Positions 9,712 through 19,289 of a stretch of DNA of 64,000 bases are shown in pieces. A model generated the notes under the pieces. That model saw nothing but the letters and a program-made list of their open reading frames with translations. It did no database searches and was not told where the DNA came from. A program made the translations under genes and the position numbers. The stretch is taken from assembly GCF_000443995.1 (NCBI RefSeq), contig NZ_AUMC01000006.1, forward strand, positions 372,001 to 436,000, given 5' to 3'. The stretch is from Bacteriovorax sp. BAL6_X (GTDB lineage: Bacteria > Bdellovibrionota > Bacteriovoracia > Bacteriovoracales > Bacteriovoracaceae). Every line of letters starts with the position of its first letter. Position 1 is the first letter of the stretch.

Positions 9712-12617
9712 TCCAGAGTATTCACAAAATCTTTAGAGGCCTCTAAAGCTTCTTTAAAATTTGTGCGATGGATTTGGTACGGCTCCATCTGTTTTGTAAG
9801 CTTTGCCATTGTAGAATTCTTCCACTTTTTCACACGTGAATCAATGACAACGACAGCACCTGCATCGGTCTCTGTTCTAAGTAGTCTTCCAAGTTTTTGA
9901 TGTAAATTTCTTGTTCTATGGGCAAGGTAGTAGTCTTCAAATTCGTTACCAATATTTGTCTCATAATATTCGCGACGAAGTCGAATAACTTGTTCCATAG
10001 AAAGGTCAGGAATTTTATCAATAAAGACAAATCTCAAGGCATCACCAGGAACATCAATCCCCTCGCCAAAAGATTCCATTCCAATCAAAATTCCGTTTCC
10101 ACTATCTTTAAACTCTTCAACTACATTGGCGCCCATACCTTGAACAAATACAGGGAGCTTGCCTTCAAATTTATCAAGCATATACTCCACGGCCTTTTCA
10201 AATCGAGCACGTGCTGAAAATAATAACAAACTTCTACCATCAATATCTTCAATAAATGGAGTTAAGCGATCACAAATTGTTTTTACAAAGTCCTTATCAT
10301 AAAGAGACGGAGTATCATCACATAAGAATACCTTCGTACGATTCTTATAATCATAGACAGAAGGTAAATAGAGCCCTGTTCTAAAGCGTCTTTCAGGTTC
10401 GCTATAAAGGTAACCTGTCGACCACTCCATCCCGCGACTACCTTGATCTCCGTGTTCATTTCCTAGCGTTGCAGAAGTGTAAACAACCGATGAAGAAGTT
10501 TGCAGAAGTTGGTCATGTAAGATGCGTCCAGTATTAATTGGTCCTGCACTTAGTAAGAATCCTTGCTGTTCATGATATTTCATCGAAAGAGAATGAGGCT
10601 GAGAAGAACTTTCAATCTTTAATAAAACGGAAAGTGCATTCATCACATCTTCAAGCTGTCCCACAAATGCCTCAAAACGTGTCCAGGCCGTAATTTCACC
10701 TTGGCCTTGCATATCACTTACCTGCCAGCGAATCGTATAAGGGTACAACCTTTCATGAACAGACTTTAGAAGATAGAAAATACTCTCCAGATGGTGGAAG
10801 ACACTTAGGCGAAGTGCTTCTTTTTCTGTTGGCATAATCATTGGAAGTTCATTCCAGAACTTATCTGTATAGCGAGGCATCTTTTTAAAGATCATCTCAA
10901 ACTTCTCAGGAAGTTCGAATAAGTGATCCCTAAGCATTGAGGCCGTATCAATCGATAACATACGAAGAGAAGAAATCTCTTCTTCTTGATTCTCATCAAT
11001 CATCGTATTGATTAAATAGAAAAGAGAACCTAAACCTTGTAGGTTTTGGAATTGCTTATGAAGGCTTTCAAGATCACTTTGTGCAACTTCAGCAGAGAAA
11101 GCTTTTGTCGCCTCACCTTCAATTTTATGGGCTTCGTCTACCACGACATAGGCAGGTCTTGGAAAAGACTTTGTCCAAGAAAACATCAGTGCATGGTTTC
11201 CAATAATAATATCGGCTTCCTTTGCATCTCTTAAACCTCGAATATAAGTACAATTGGCGTAGAATGGACACTGCTTACTTGAACAAGCACGGTAGTCTAC
11301 GGCCAAGTCTTTTTGAGCTTGTGAAAAATTTTCAAGCTTCATGCGAAGAACAAATGGAAGATCATCTTTAGAGATCATATGCTCAAGAGCACTATTTGAG
11401 TTGTGATAAAAAAGAGATTCAAAGTAGATATCTGAAAACTTATCTTTTAATTCACTACTTTGTGAAAAAAGATCTTCTTCATTTTGTCTTTGGGTGAAAA
11501 GAAGCTCACAAAAGTGGTTACTTGAGCCAACAAGCTGACGAATCTTTAAGTCCTTAGGAGAGACACCTAAGAGCTTATGAAGAGCTGGTACATCCTTATT
11601 CATGGCCTGTGCCTGAAGAGTCTTTGTTCCCGTGGCAACAAGAACTTGCTTTTGTTCACTTAGAGCAAATAAAGCACTTGGTACTAAGTAACCAAGGGTC
11701 TTCCCTGTCCCTGTTGGGGCCTGAACCATTGAGTGAATGTGATTCTTAAAAGACTGACCAACTTTAAGGGCCAAATCTTCTTGTGATTTACGGTATCGGT
11801 AGCCATTAAATAGAGTCGAAACCTTTTCTTCATTACTGAAGATATTCTTCACATTCTGACCATTAAAGGTCATATCAAAATTTTGTTCATATACCTGCTT
11901 ATCTTCAAGTGTCTTTGGGTAGGCCCATTCTAATGCCATTTCAATATGAGCTGTCGGTTCAAAATCAATTTGCTCAGATATTTCAAATAACTCTTCTTCA
12001 TAAAGACATAAAAACCTAAAGAACCAATAGTCTTGAAGAGAGTATTTATGCATTAAAGACATCATGAAGTTATACTTTCCAGCATCCTTCTTTGTCATCA
12101 GAGCAGCAACAATGACAACCTTTAGAAGGTCCACTGAATCCTGGAAGCCTCTGTGTAATTCCTTCTCGGCCAAACCAAAGCCAACAATAAAGTTTTCAAG
12201 CTTCAGTGAAGACATATGTGGGAAAAGAAGTGATAAGAAGTACAGAGAGTCTTGCCAACGATGGCCTTCTCTAAAGTCCAAAGTCTCAAAATGATGGTCT
12301 AAGAAGCCGGCTTCAAAATCAGCGTTATGAGCGAGAATGTCATGGCCATCTAACTCTAGAACTTCACCAATGACATCATCTAAAAGCGGGGCACGTTTTA
12401 GCATCTTATTATCAATACCAGTTAGCTTTTGGATGAATTTAGAAATTTCAAAACTTGGGCGACACAGAGATTCATATTTATGAACAAGTTTAGTTCCTTC
12501 AAATTGAAGAAAACCAACATCAATTATTTCATCAACACTGCAATCTGCCCCCGTTGTTTCAATATCAAGAAGTGCCCATTTGCCTAGTGTGTTATTATCT
12601 GTATTCATCGTATCCAT
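9708..12617 (-). CDS. dinG: DnaQ-type exonuclease fused to DinG-family helicase
   Basis: 969 residues with two enzymes in one chain. Residues about 10-175 are a DEDDh 3'-5' exonuclease: DIETTG (Exo I), HNADFEAGFL (Exo II) and HRGFQDSVDLL (Exo III). The rest is an XPD/DinG-type superfamily 2 DNA helicase with Walker A APTGTGKT near residue 296 and DEAH near residue 496. It also has cysteines (CSSKQCPFYANC and an upstream NHFC) placed like the 4Fe-4S cluster ligands of XPD-type helicases, and a C-terminal HRTRNLHQKLGRLLR motif VI. Such fusions resemble the Gram-positive DinG/YpvA form, where the nuclease domain is N-terminal. Role: DNA repair and resolution of unusual structures. A second in-frame ATG lies three codons in. 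Confidence 0.93.
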   Translation of the reverse strand: MDTMNTDNNTLGKWALLDIETTGADCSVDEIIDVGFLQFEGTKLVHKYESLCRPSFEISKFIQKLTGIDNKMLKRAPLLDDVIGEVLELDGHDILAHNADFEAGFLDHHFETLDFREGHRWQDSLYFLSLLFPHMSSLKLENFIVGFGLAEKELHRGFQDSVDLLKVVIVAALMTKKDAGKYNFMMSLMHKYSLQDYWFFRFLCLYEEELFEISEQIDFEPTAHIEMALEWAYPKTLEDKQVYEQNFDMTFNGQNVKNIFSNEEKVSTLFNGYRYRKSQEDLALKVGQSFKNHIHSMVQAPTGTGKTLGYLVPSALFALSEQKQVLVATGTKTLQAQAMNKDVPALHKLLGVSPKDLKIRQLVGSSNHFCELLFTQRQNEEDLFSQSSELKDKFSDIYFESLFYHNSNSALEHMISKDDLPFVLRMKLENFSQAQKDLAVDYRACSSKQCPFYANCTYIRGLRDAKEADIIIGNHALMFSWTKSFPRPAYVVVDEAHKIEGEATKAFSAEVAQSDLESLHKQFQNLQGLGSLFYLINTMIDENQEEEISSLRMLSIDTASMLRDHLFELPEKFEMIFKKMPRYTDKFWNELPMIMPTEKEALRLSVFHHLESIFYLLKSVHERLYPYTIRWQVSDMQGQGEITAWTRFEAFVGQLEDVMNALSVLLKIESSSQPHSLSMKYHEQQGFLLSAGPINTGRILHDQLLQTSSSVVYTSATLGNEHGDQGSRGMEWSTGYLYSEPERRFRTGLYLPSVYDYKNRTKVFLCDDTPSLYDKDFVKTICDRLTPFIEDIDGRSLLLFSARARFEKAVEYMLDKFEGKLPVFVQGMGANVVEEFKDSGNGILIGMESFGEGIDVPGDALRFVFIDKIPDLSMEQVIRLRREYYETNIGNEFEDYYLAHRTRNLHQKLGRLLRTETDAGAVVVIDSRVKKWKNSTMAKLTKQMEPYQIHRTNFKEALEASKDFVNTLD

Positions 12618-12748
12618 GCTTCTTTACTGCTCCCATTGGCCCGTGGCCTTTATTTAATTTAACATTGTTAAATCGTATTGATAATCACCTTTTTATGCCT
12701 TATTCTAGGCTACATATTATTAATATTTTAAATACGTAAGGGTGCGCC

Positions 12749-13144
12749 ATGTCTTCTGCGACATTTTTTCAAATTCAATCATTTCTGATCCTTTCTTTAA
12801 TGATTTATGGAGTAACCCAGAGCAAAAAGCGCCAAAAACACGTAAAGATAATGTCTGGTGCGATGATTTGGGATGTTATCTTAATTCTACAAATAGAGTT
12901 AAGCCGCAGTGCTATAGACAAAGCAATGGAAGTTTTCCAATCGCAAACAGCACTTAAGATTCACCTATTCTTTGCTGTCTCTAGTGTCTTACTTTACATC
13001 GCTATGGTTATTTCGGGCCTTAAGGTTCTAAAAGGAAACTCAGGCTTTATAAAAAAGCACCGCTACCTTGGTATCACGACTCTAGCATTTAGAATTTTAA
13101 CTTTTATCACAAGCTTCTATGCAGCTTCAAAAGTTGCACTATAA
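12749..13144 (+). CDS. Four-helix membrane protein, DUF420-like
   Basis: 131 residues with four predicted membrane helices. Histidines sit at helix boundaries (KKRQKHVKIM, LKIHLFFAV, IKKHRYLG), a pattern seen in DUF420 and cytochrome-assembly-like proteins that may bind haem. The match is only by pattern. ATG is preceded by AAGGGTGCGCC, a good ribosome site. Another frame in this stretch also stays open but lacks a ribosome site and protein-like composition. The bolA gene follows 30 bases later. Confidence 0.6.
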   Translation: MSSATFFQIQSFLILSLMIYGVTQSKKRQKHVKIMSGAMIWDVILILQIELSRSAIDKAMEVFQSQTALKIHLFFAVSSVLLYIAMVISGLKVLKGNSGFIKKHRYLGITTLAFRILTFITSFYAASKVAL

Positions 13145-13174
13145 GTAAAAGCGAAAGCAGAAAGCGAGTATTTT

Positions 13175-13426
13175 ATGTTATTTGAACAAGTAAAAACTAT
13201 CATTGAAGAAAATATCAAAGATTCACAAGTAATGGTCTATGACCTAACAGGTGGTGGTGATCACCTTGGTATCACAATCGTTAGTGATGAGTTTAAAGGC
13301 AAAATGCTTCTAGCTCAGCACAGAATGGTTATGGATATTTTGAAGCAGAAGTTAAGTGAAGACTTACATGCGGTCCAGCTGAAAACTCTAACTGTTGAAC
13401 AAGCACAAGCACAGGGACTTGTTTAA
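13175..13426 (+). CDS. BolA-family protein
   Basis: 83 residues, the typical length of the short BolA/Fra2/IbaG group. The sequence shows the class II KH-like BolA fold: DLTGGGDHLGITIVSDEF is the conserved core, and the invariant histidine lies in LLAQHRMVMDIL. BolA proteins work with monothiol glutaredoxins in Fe-S and iron handling. It ends seven bases before the stop of the convergent pseudopilin gene, so there is no room for a dedicated terminator. It probably shares a transcript with the membrane-protein gene just upstream. Confidence 0.92.
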   Translation: MLFEQVKTIIEENIKDSQVMVYDLTGGGDHLGITIVSDEFKGKMLLAQHRMVMDILKQKLSEDLHAVQLKTLTVEQAQAQGLV

Positions 13427-13433
13427 GCGACAG

Positions 13434-14405
13434 CTATTCAATGACATCAAAATTCACATCAATAAATGGAAGAGATACATCCTTGCGCTTAAAGGTAAGG
13501 CTTTTAAAGCCATCTCCTATAACGAACTCTTTATATTCTCCATTTGGCCTTTTGATCCCACGAAAAAGTTTGCCAAGAACTTGATCGTTATCCCTATAGG
13601 CCTTTAATCGATAACGAATAATACGGGCCCTTGCAATGTTAACAGAATTAGCAAGGCCATAAACAAATGGAATATTACGCAAGAAATCGTCTTCATCATT
13701 GTAATAATTCATACTTCTAATATCCCAATTAATGAACATATCGTCTTCAATATTTTCCTTTACCAAATTCTTAGAATTTTTAGACTTAACCCATCCAAGA
13801 TAGTTATACTTTACAGGAGGATTTTCTCCTGGTTTTTTGCTATCTTTACGAACAGGCAGGTTTGTATATGCATAGATTAGGGCATCCTTTCGCCAAATTA
13901 AATCCTGCGCATCATCCTCAACTCCTTGACGATAGAGCTTATTATTTAAGTTATTATTATAATTGAATCCGTGAAACTCTGTTCCATCATTATATGCCTC
14001 ACTAGGGTTTAAAATGACTTCTTTAGAAAAGAAAGGATCTTGAATAAGGAAATAAATCGATGTTGAATATGAACCAACTCCAGAAGGAGTCTTTAATGTG
14101 ATCTTTCTTTCACAATCTTTTTCACAAGTTACATCAAAGTAGAAGTCGAAGAAATTCTTATTATTCTCATCTTTAAATTCCAAAGACCCCAATGAAAGCT
14201 TTGCAAGAGAGAGGTCTTTACTTATTACTTGTTCAAATTGACTCAAATTAATAGTTTCTAAAATCTCTTGTGTTACTTTCTTATTATCTTTCTTGTATCG
14301 ACTAAAAAAATGAGTAGCAGATAAGAGAACAACTCCGGCCAGTCCAGATGCAACAAGAACTTCGACAAGAGTAAAGCCTTTCTTATTTTTTAACAACTTT
14401 AACAT
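13434..14405 (-). CDS. Type IV pilin-like (pseudopilin) protein, 323 aa
   Basis: The N-terminus, NKKGFTLVEVLVASGLAGVV, is a canonical prepilin signal: PilD-type cleavage after the glycine, then FTLVE with the invariant glutamate at +5. A hydrophobic helix of about 20 residues follows. The mature protein is long for a minor pseudopilin (about 310 residues) and resembles GspJ/PilW in size and in being the third pilin gene of a cluster. Cysteine pair CEKDC lies near residue 85-95. The start codon follows the previous stop with no gap. It is the last gene of the five-kilobase pilus operon. Confidence 0.85.
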   Translation of the reverse strand: MLKLLKNKKGFTLVEVLVASGLAGVVLLSATHFFSRYKKDNKKVTQEILETINLSQFEQVISKDLSLAKLSLGSLEFKDENNKNFFDFYFDVTCEKDCERKITLKTPSGVGSYSTSIYFLIQDPFFSKEVILNPSEAYNDGTEFHGFNYNNNLNNKLYRQGVEDDAQDLIWRKDALIYAYTNLPVRKDSKKPGENPPVKYNYLGWVKSKNSKNLVKENIEDDMFINWDIRSMNYYNDEDDFLRNIPFVYGLANSVNIARARIIRYRLKAYRDNDQVLGKLFRGIKRPNGEYKEFVIGDGFKSLTFKRKDVSLPFIDVNFDVIE

Positions 14406-14852
14406 TTATTCCCCAGAAATGATAAATTCATAATCTTTAAATCCTTCAATATATGACCTGTGGGTAACTCTTATGACAAGTTTTAAGAGACCTCGGTAAT
14501 TTGGATGTGGAATAAGAACATAGCCTAGTCTTCCCGGACATAGAGGACACTCTTCCACAGAAGTAACAAGCTTATCATTCCAGGCCAGAGGAAGGTTTTC
14601 ATTTAAGTCTTGCACACTTGTCATGGATAAGAAATCATCACTATTTAGGTTCATTTGAAATAATGCACTATTTGAAGAAATTTTTCGATAAAGAGAGTGC
14701 ACAATATTGTACTGAACGACTTGGCTTCGTGACTTCTTATTCGCTTTTCTAAATACATTCTGACCTCCAATGAAGGCATAAATAAGAACACCAAGTAGTC
14801 CTGCAGTAACAACAATTTCAGCAAGTGAAAGTCCCTTACTATCTAATTTCAT
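14406..14852 (-). CDS. Type IV pilin-like (minor pseudopilin) protein, 148 aa
   Basis: A short prepilin: MKLDSKGLSLAEIVVTAGLL has a six-residue leader, a cleavage glycine, L at +1 instead of F/M, and glutamate at +5. The mature length of about 140 residues is typical for minor pilins such as GspI/PilV. A CPLCPGR pair near residue 95 could form a disulfide. The gene abuts both neighbours with no intergenic bases, so the three pilin-like products should be made in fixed proportion. It probably acts in a tip complex with the neighbouring proteins. Confidence 0.82.
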   Translation of the reverse strand: MKLDSKGLSLAEIVVTAGLLGVLIYAFIGGQNVFRKANKKSRSQVVQYNIVHSLYRKISSNSALFQMNLNSDDFLSMTSVQDLNENLPLAWNDKLVTSVEECPLCPGRLGYVLIPHPNYRGLLKLVIRVTHRSYIEGFKDYEFIISGE

Positions 14853-17690
14853 CTAAAGACTCCCCGTTTCAACCCAATAGGTTTGTATATTAAAACGACG
14901 ATAACGATTTGGTATCTTAGACTTTGTCACGAGTCCACCATCATCTGGTAAGCCAATCTCTGGATCAACAGTTGTCCAGTTGTAATTATTTGGGCCCTCA
15001 AGCACAAAGTGAATTGGAGAGCATGTTCTTAAATCGTACTGTTCTTGTCTTGAGATATTCTTATCCCAAACCGTAATATTATTATTACAATTTAAAACAT
15101 CTCCGTTGTCTCTTCTTCGAGCAAGCCATTTATACTCTCGAAGTTTTTCAATGGCAGCTGGATGCCAAATATTATAGAAGTCAACTCCAGCATTAAGAGC
15201 TCCACTAGGTATTTCTAATTTATTTACAAGTAATGTCCCCACAAATGTTAAAGGTGTAGACCTTGCTTCGACTACTAAGTTCTGACATGCATAGAAACCA
15301 AAGATAAAATCAACCTCACTAGGTATAATACATTTCTTAGTCACTGACTGATTTGGAATACCACCAGCATCTCCTGGAAACATATTGCCTTGATTAAAGC
15401 GATAAAGATCTTGCATCTCCATGACATCAGTTAAGGTTACTCCATTACCTCCAACATCGTACATCCATGAATGTAGAGTATTCTTGGTAAAAGAAATATC
15501 CCAAGAGAAATTATCATTATCAGGTATACCAGAACACTTATCTTTGAGTTCCTTACTTTCTGATAATGTTAGTCCGTCCTCCGGAATATAAATCTCATCA
15601 CTTAACTTATCAAAAAATCCTTCCTCAGGTTTTCTTGGTGGTTCATTTGAAGAGTTGTCTTTTTTAAGAAGTGTCCAACCTCCTAGCTCTCTACCTTCGG
15701 CATTAGTGAACTTAACACCACTAAACTTTCCAACTTTATCCCTTAAAAACACGATATTTATAATATTAGGATTTCCTAGCTCATTTGGACCTGGTCTTTG
15801 AGGCTCACTTCGACGTGCACCAGAAACTGGGTTCGAACTATTTTCAATGGCAAAATCAAATGCTGTTATTGAAAGTATTATTTGTGATATATTCTTATAA
15901 ACATCAGTATTCAGCTGATCTTTATTTGTTATGCCTAAATTAAAGTTCGTGATATTTGTCGAAGATGCAGACATTTTCAAATCAATACTAGGTTGATTTT
16001 TTAAAAAATCATCAATCTCTTTTAATGAATCATCCTTCAGCTTTTTATAATCATCTGACAGCTTTTCAATTTCACTTACACGTGTATCACAAGTGGCCTT
16101 TCTTAAAGGTTTGTCAGCATACTCACTTGAACAACTTCCACTCTTATCAGTATTAAACCCGGTACTGACGAGGAGACATTGACTAGATCTCACATTTGAA
16201 TTTCTTGAGTCAAGTCTATTACATTTATCTTTCATACGACGAACGATATCTTCAAATTCATTCTCTTTATAAGTGTCGTCAAATTGTTCTTCCGAAACAG
16301 TTTCTTGATTCAAAACATCTTTAGATTTTATAAAGTTAATATTAGAATTTAAATTAATTTTAAACTGAGAATCTCTTGCTAATAAGATCTCTGCATACTC
16401 ACCATTTACAGGTACAGTAACATCCATTTTCATGATCGGTTTTTCTGATTTTCCAGGATCTATATATGAAACAGTATTCTTAGTATTCTCTAATATCTTT
16501 ATATAACCTTCTTTTTCACTAACCAAAGCACTAGGATAGCCATACTCCTTAAACTCATTTGAAATCGGAAGGTCCGTTTTAGATAATCCAACACTGAAAC
16601 CACTACTCGCTTTTCTACCAAATAAGCGAGAATCACGAGTTTCAGAAAAGTTCTCTTCTAGTTTTCGCCAAATATCACACTTCTTAGCAAGGCCTGTATC
16701 TGTATAATAAACATTACCAAATAAGACAGCAATCCCCTCATCGACCTCATCCTCAAAGATGACCCCTCTCTTTATCGTTTTAACCATTGGATAAGTTGAA
16801 TAAAGTTGGTCATCGAATCCACCATGACTTGGCGGTTCAAAATCTCCACTGCTTCCTTTAATACTCCCTCGTCCTAAGTGAATATTTGAATATAATCCAA
16901 CAGGGGCATATGAAGAGGTCGGAATAATTAAATCATTATCGACATAGATTGGTGCATGAATATTTAATCCTTTAGCACTTTTTGAACCGGAGTACTTCGT
17001 TATATCAAAGTCTCCACCTTTAATAATTGCAAATTGATTCAAAGTACGAGGGTATAGCCCCACTAAACTACGTGCATAAGGCTTTTTAACGTAGTCTTCA
17101 CATTGTGAATCATCTTTCATCTTCGCTTCAATATAAATTTCTATATAACGATCATCCCCAGATGTATAAAGAGCACTACTTTCAGCACGATTAAGTTTAA
17201 TCAGCACTTCATCCATACAGTTTCGCAAAGTATGTGTGAGGGATAAGTTAATAGGATGACTTTTGCTCAGCTCTTCTAATGACTTAATTTTTACGATTGT
17301 TTCTACTTCGTTTAAGGCAGGCTCAAATCCAATTTCTCTATTATATTCATTTTGATATGCTTTCTTTATTGCTGTTACGGCAGTACTAGACCAAAGAAGC
17401 CTTTCAAGATTATATTTATTACTAATTACCTCATGCATATCACCAGAGCATTTTTCACTACGCTCCCAACTATCATCCATACACCAACGATTCTTTAATG
17501 CATGAGAAGTATAAGAGATCAGTCCTCGGGTAAAAGTATCAATTTCGGCGTTTATACGGCCATCTTTCTTCTTTTTCGAAACCACGTCTAGAACCTTATT
17601 AAGGTTCATAGTTAAGTATGCTGCTGCAACAGAGGCAAAAATTATGAATGCTAAGGCTGCGCCACCTTTTTCATTTTTTATTAATTTCAT
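14853..17690 (-). CDS. Large PilX/GspK-like pilus-associated protein, 945 aa
   Basis: The N-terminus MKLIKNEKGGAALAFIIFAS has a basic leader ending in GG and then a hydrophobic helix (residues 10-30), resembling the PilX/GspK class, which lacks the strict +5 glutamate. The remaining 900 residues are a periplasmic or surface region with many cysteines (for example CMDDSWERSEKC, CNRLDSRNSNVRSSQC) and no domain I recognise. It is roughly three times larger than GspK. Placement directly before two pseudopilin genes and after an EF-hand-like protein suggests it is the large tip or adhesin-like component of a type IV-like pilus. That role is inference. Confidence 0.65.
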   Translation of the reverse strand: MKLIKNEKGGAALAFIIFASVAAAYLTMNLNKVLDVVSKKKKDGRINAEIDTFTRGLISYTSHALKNRWCMDDSWERSEKCSGDMHEVISNKYNLERLLWSSTAVTAIKKAYQNEYNREIGFEPALNEVETIVKIKSLEELSKSHPINLSLTHTLRNCMDEVLIKLNRAESSALYTSGDDRYIEIYIEAKMKDDSQCEDYVKKPYARSLVGLYPRTLNQFAIIKGGDFDITKYSGSKSAKGLNIHAPIYVDNDLIIPTSSYAPVGLYSNIHLGRGSIKGSSGDFEPPSHGGFDDQLYSTYPMVKTIKRGVIFEDEVDEGIAVLFGNVYYTDTGLAKKCDIWRKLEENFSETRDSRLFGRKASSGFSVGLSKTDLPISNEFKEYGYPSALVSEKEGYIKILENTKNTVSYIDPGKSEKPIMKMDVTVPVNGEYAEILLARDSQFKINLNSNINFIKSKDVLNQETVSEEQFDDTYKENEFEDIVRRMKDKCNRLDSRNSNVRSSQCLLVSTGFNTDKSGSCSSEYADKPLRKATCDTRVSEIEKLSDDYKKLKDDSLKEIDDFLKNQPSIDLKMSASSTNITNFNLGITNKDQLNTDVYKNISQIILSITAFDFAIENSSNPVSGARRSEPQRPGPNELGNPNIINIVFLRDKVGKFSGVKFTNAEGRELGGWTLLKKDNSSNEPPRKPEEGFFDKLSDEIYIPEDGLTLSESKELKDKCSGIPDNDNFSWDISFTKNTLHSWMYDVGGNGVTLTDVMEMQDLYRFNQGNMFPGDAGGIPNQSVTKKCIIPSEVDFIFGFYACQNLVVEARSTPLTFVGTLLVNKLEIPSGALNAGVDFYNIWHPAAIEKLREYKWLARRRDNGDVLNCNNNITVWDKNISRQEQYDLRTCSPIHFVLEGPNNYNWTTVDPEIGLPDDGGLVTKSKIPNRYRRFNIQTYWVETGSL

Positions 17691-17718
17691 AAAATTCCAT
17701 TTTTAATCAAAAAAATTA

Positions 17719-19137
17719 CTAAAGAGCAGGAGAAAACCAAATGTCATAAACACTTCCATTTCGTCCATCTTCAGTAGTAAAGATTGATCTTTCTCTCGCT
17801 TCGGCCCTTCCTTCAAAGGCGATATGCCCCTTCTTATAATCTAAGCTTATTGATGTAACTCCTAACTTTAGGAGCGTTGTTAACTCGTAGCTTTCACTTA
17901 CACCATTTCCATTTACATCATTCCACAATATAAGATTTGTATAAATGTCGTCATCAGCATCAATGACACCGTCATTATTTGAATCATATTTAGCAAGTGC
18001 TCTAAAACCATTTTCATATGTATTTTGATTACCAAATAACTCTAATGCACTATTAATTTTTCCATCTCTATTACGATCCAACGCAAGAAAGTATCCCTTC
18101 GATTTTGGTTCAACCCAATTTATGACTGGAACATCATTGATAAGTGGAAACGAACTTCGACCTAGAAATTGTGGTAGCTCAGAGTCGAAAAATAACATTA
18201 ATGGCGAGTAATAAGAGCCACAGAATTGATTACGTCCCAAGAAAGCAGCTTTTATATTCAAACAATCCTCAAATTCATTAAGGCCAATACTACCTTTGTA
18301 ATCTAACTTAACCCATTTATCTTCATCAACATTATGTTGAAAAAACTCAACACTCACATCACTTGATTTACCAGAAAACTTAACTCTCCCAGTACTTAAA
18401 TCTCTTGCTCCTGTACGCTTAGGAACCTGTACCTCAGGTATGAGGACATTAACTTCCCCTTCATGAATTTCACTTTCAGCATTATTATTAGCACCTGAAA
18501 CAATACTAGTTTCTACATCCATTGTTTCTTTACCGCGAATTCCGCAATTAGCAATTTCAGGCTTCTTGGTATAAGAAGACTTAGCAGCATAACCTGTCCC
18601 CTTCCAATTATAAAAAAACTTACATTTTACTTTCTTATTAAGATCGGCCTGTCCTAAAGGGTCACCTTTACGAGAGCAATCAAGATAGTCATTTAAGAAA
18701 AATTTTGCTCTATTATAAGAACAATTATAATCGACATTTCGCGATGAATTACCACTTTGAATTAAACACTTTACTTTATTTGTATCAGCTTCCCAACTAC
18801 AAGACTGTCCATAAGTATTTGGCCAAGTAACTTGAGGCGAGAAGATAGTATTACTTTCAAATAACTTTCCACCATTTGATAGCTTAACGTTCATTTTAAT
18901 ATCACCGCCACGTGGATCAATTGAACTCTTAGCGTGACGAAGATTCGCACCATAACATGTCGGTGTAAGGGTAATATTTAAATGTTTAGAACGAAATTGG
19001 TCGCAAGAGTTTTTCTTAACAACATTACCGACTTGATTTAGCTTGACCCCAAGAGCTGTATTATTAGGTATAACTGAAATTCCTTGAGCGAAAGTCTGAT
19101 GACCACTAAATATGATTAAAAATAAGAATGCTATCAT
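17719..19137 (-). CDS. Secreted protein with EF-hand-like calcium motifs
   Basis: 472 residues with a Sec signal peptide (MIAFLFLIIFSGHQTFAQG). The N-terminal 250 residues contain several cysteines and no known domain. Near residues 352-420 three Ca2+-loop-like motifs follow one another: DRNRDGKINSALELFG, DSNNDGVIDADD and DVNGNGVSESYEL. These match the DxDxDG pattern of EF-hands and of the FG-GAP/dockerin-like loops common on surface proteins. It precedes the 945-residue pilus-like gene by 28 bases on the same strand, so it is likely an exported, Ca2+-stabilised component of the same structure. Confidence 0.7.
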   Translation of the reverse strand: MIAFLFLIIFSGHQTFAQGISVIPNNTALGVKLNQVGNVVKKNSCDQFRSKHLNITLTPTCYGANLRHAKSSIDPRGGDIKMNVKLSNGGKLFESNTIFSPQVTWPNTYGQSCSWEADTNKVKCLIQSGNSSRNVDYNCSYNRAKFFLNDYLDCSRKGDPLGQADLNKKVKCKFFYNWKGTGYAAKSSYTKKPEIANCGIRGKETMDVETSIVSGANNNAESEIHEGEVNVLIPEVQVPKRTGARDLSTGRVKFSGKSSDVSVEFFQHNVDEDKWVKLDYKGSIGLNEFEDCLNIKAAFLGRNQFCGSYYSPLMLFFDSELPQFLGRSSFPLINDVPVINWVEPKSKGYFLALDRNRDGKINSALELFGNQNTYENGFRALAKYDSNNDGVIDADDDIYTNLILWNDVNGNGVSESYELTTLLKLGVTSISLDYKKGHIAFEGRAEARERSIFTTEDGRNGSVYDIWFSPAL

Positions 19138-19289
19138 TTCACTATTTCCTTTCAGTAAGTAATTTTCTTTAGTTTAACATCACTAATTTAAGTACTTTCA
19201 ACTTACTGAATTCACAAAACTCAACAACACAAACCTCTTATGTACCTAAAAATATGTGATAACTATTCTTGGCACCAAGGTAACAAAAT

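Noticed and set aside
12742-12957. Alternative frame inside the four-helix membrane protein gene
   Set aside because: It lacks a ribosome site and the hydrophobic pattern of the longer frame is far more protein-like.
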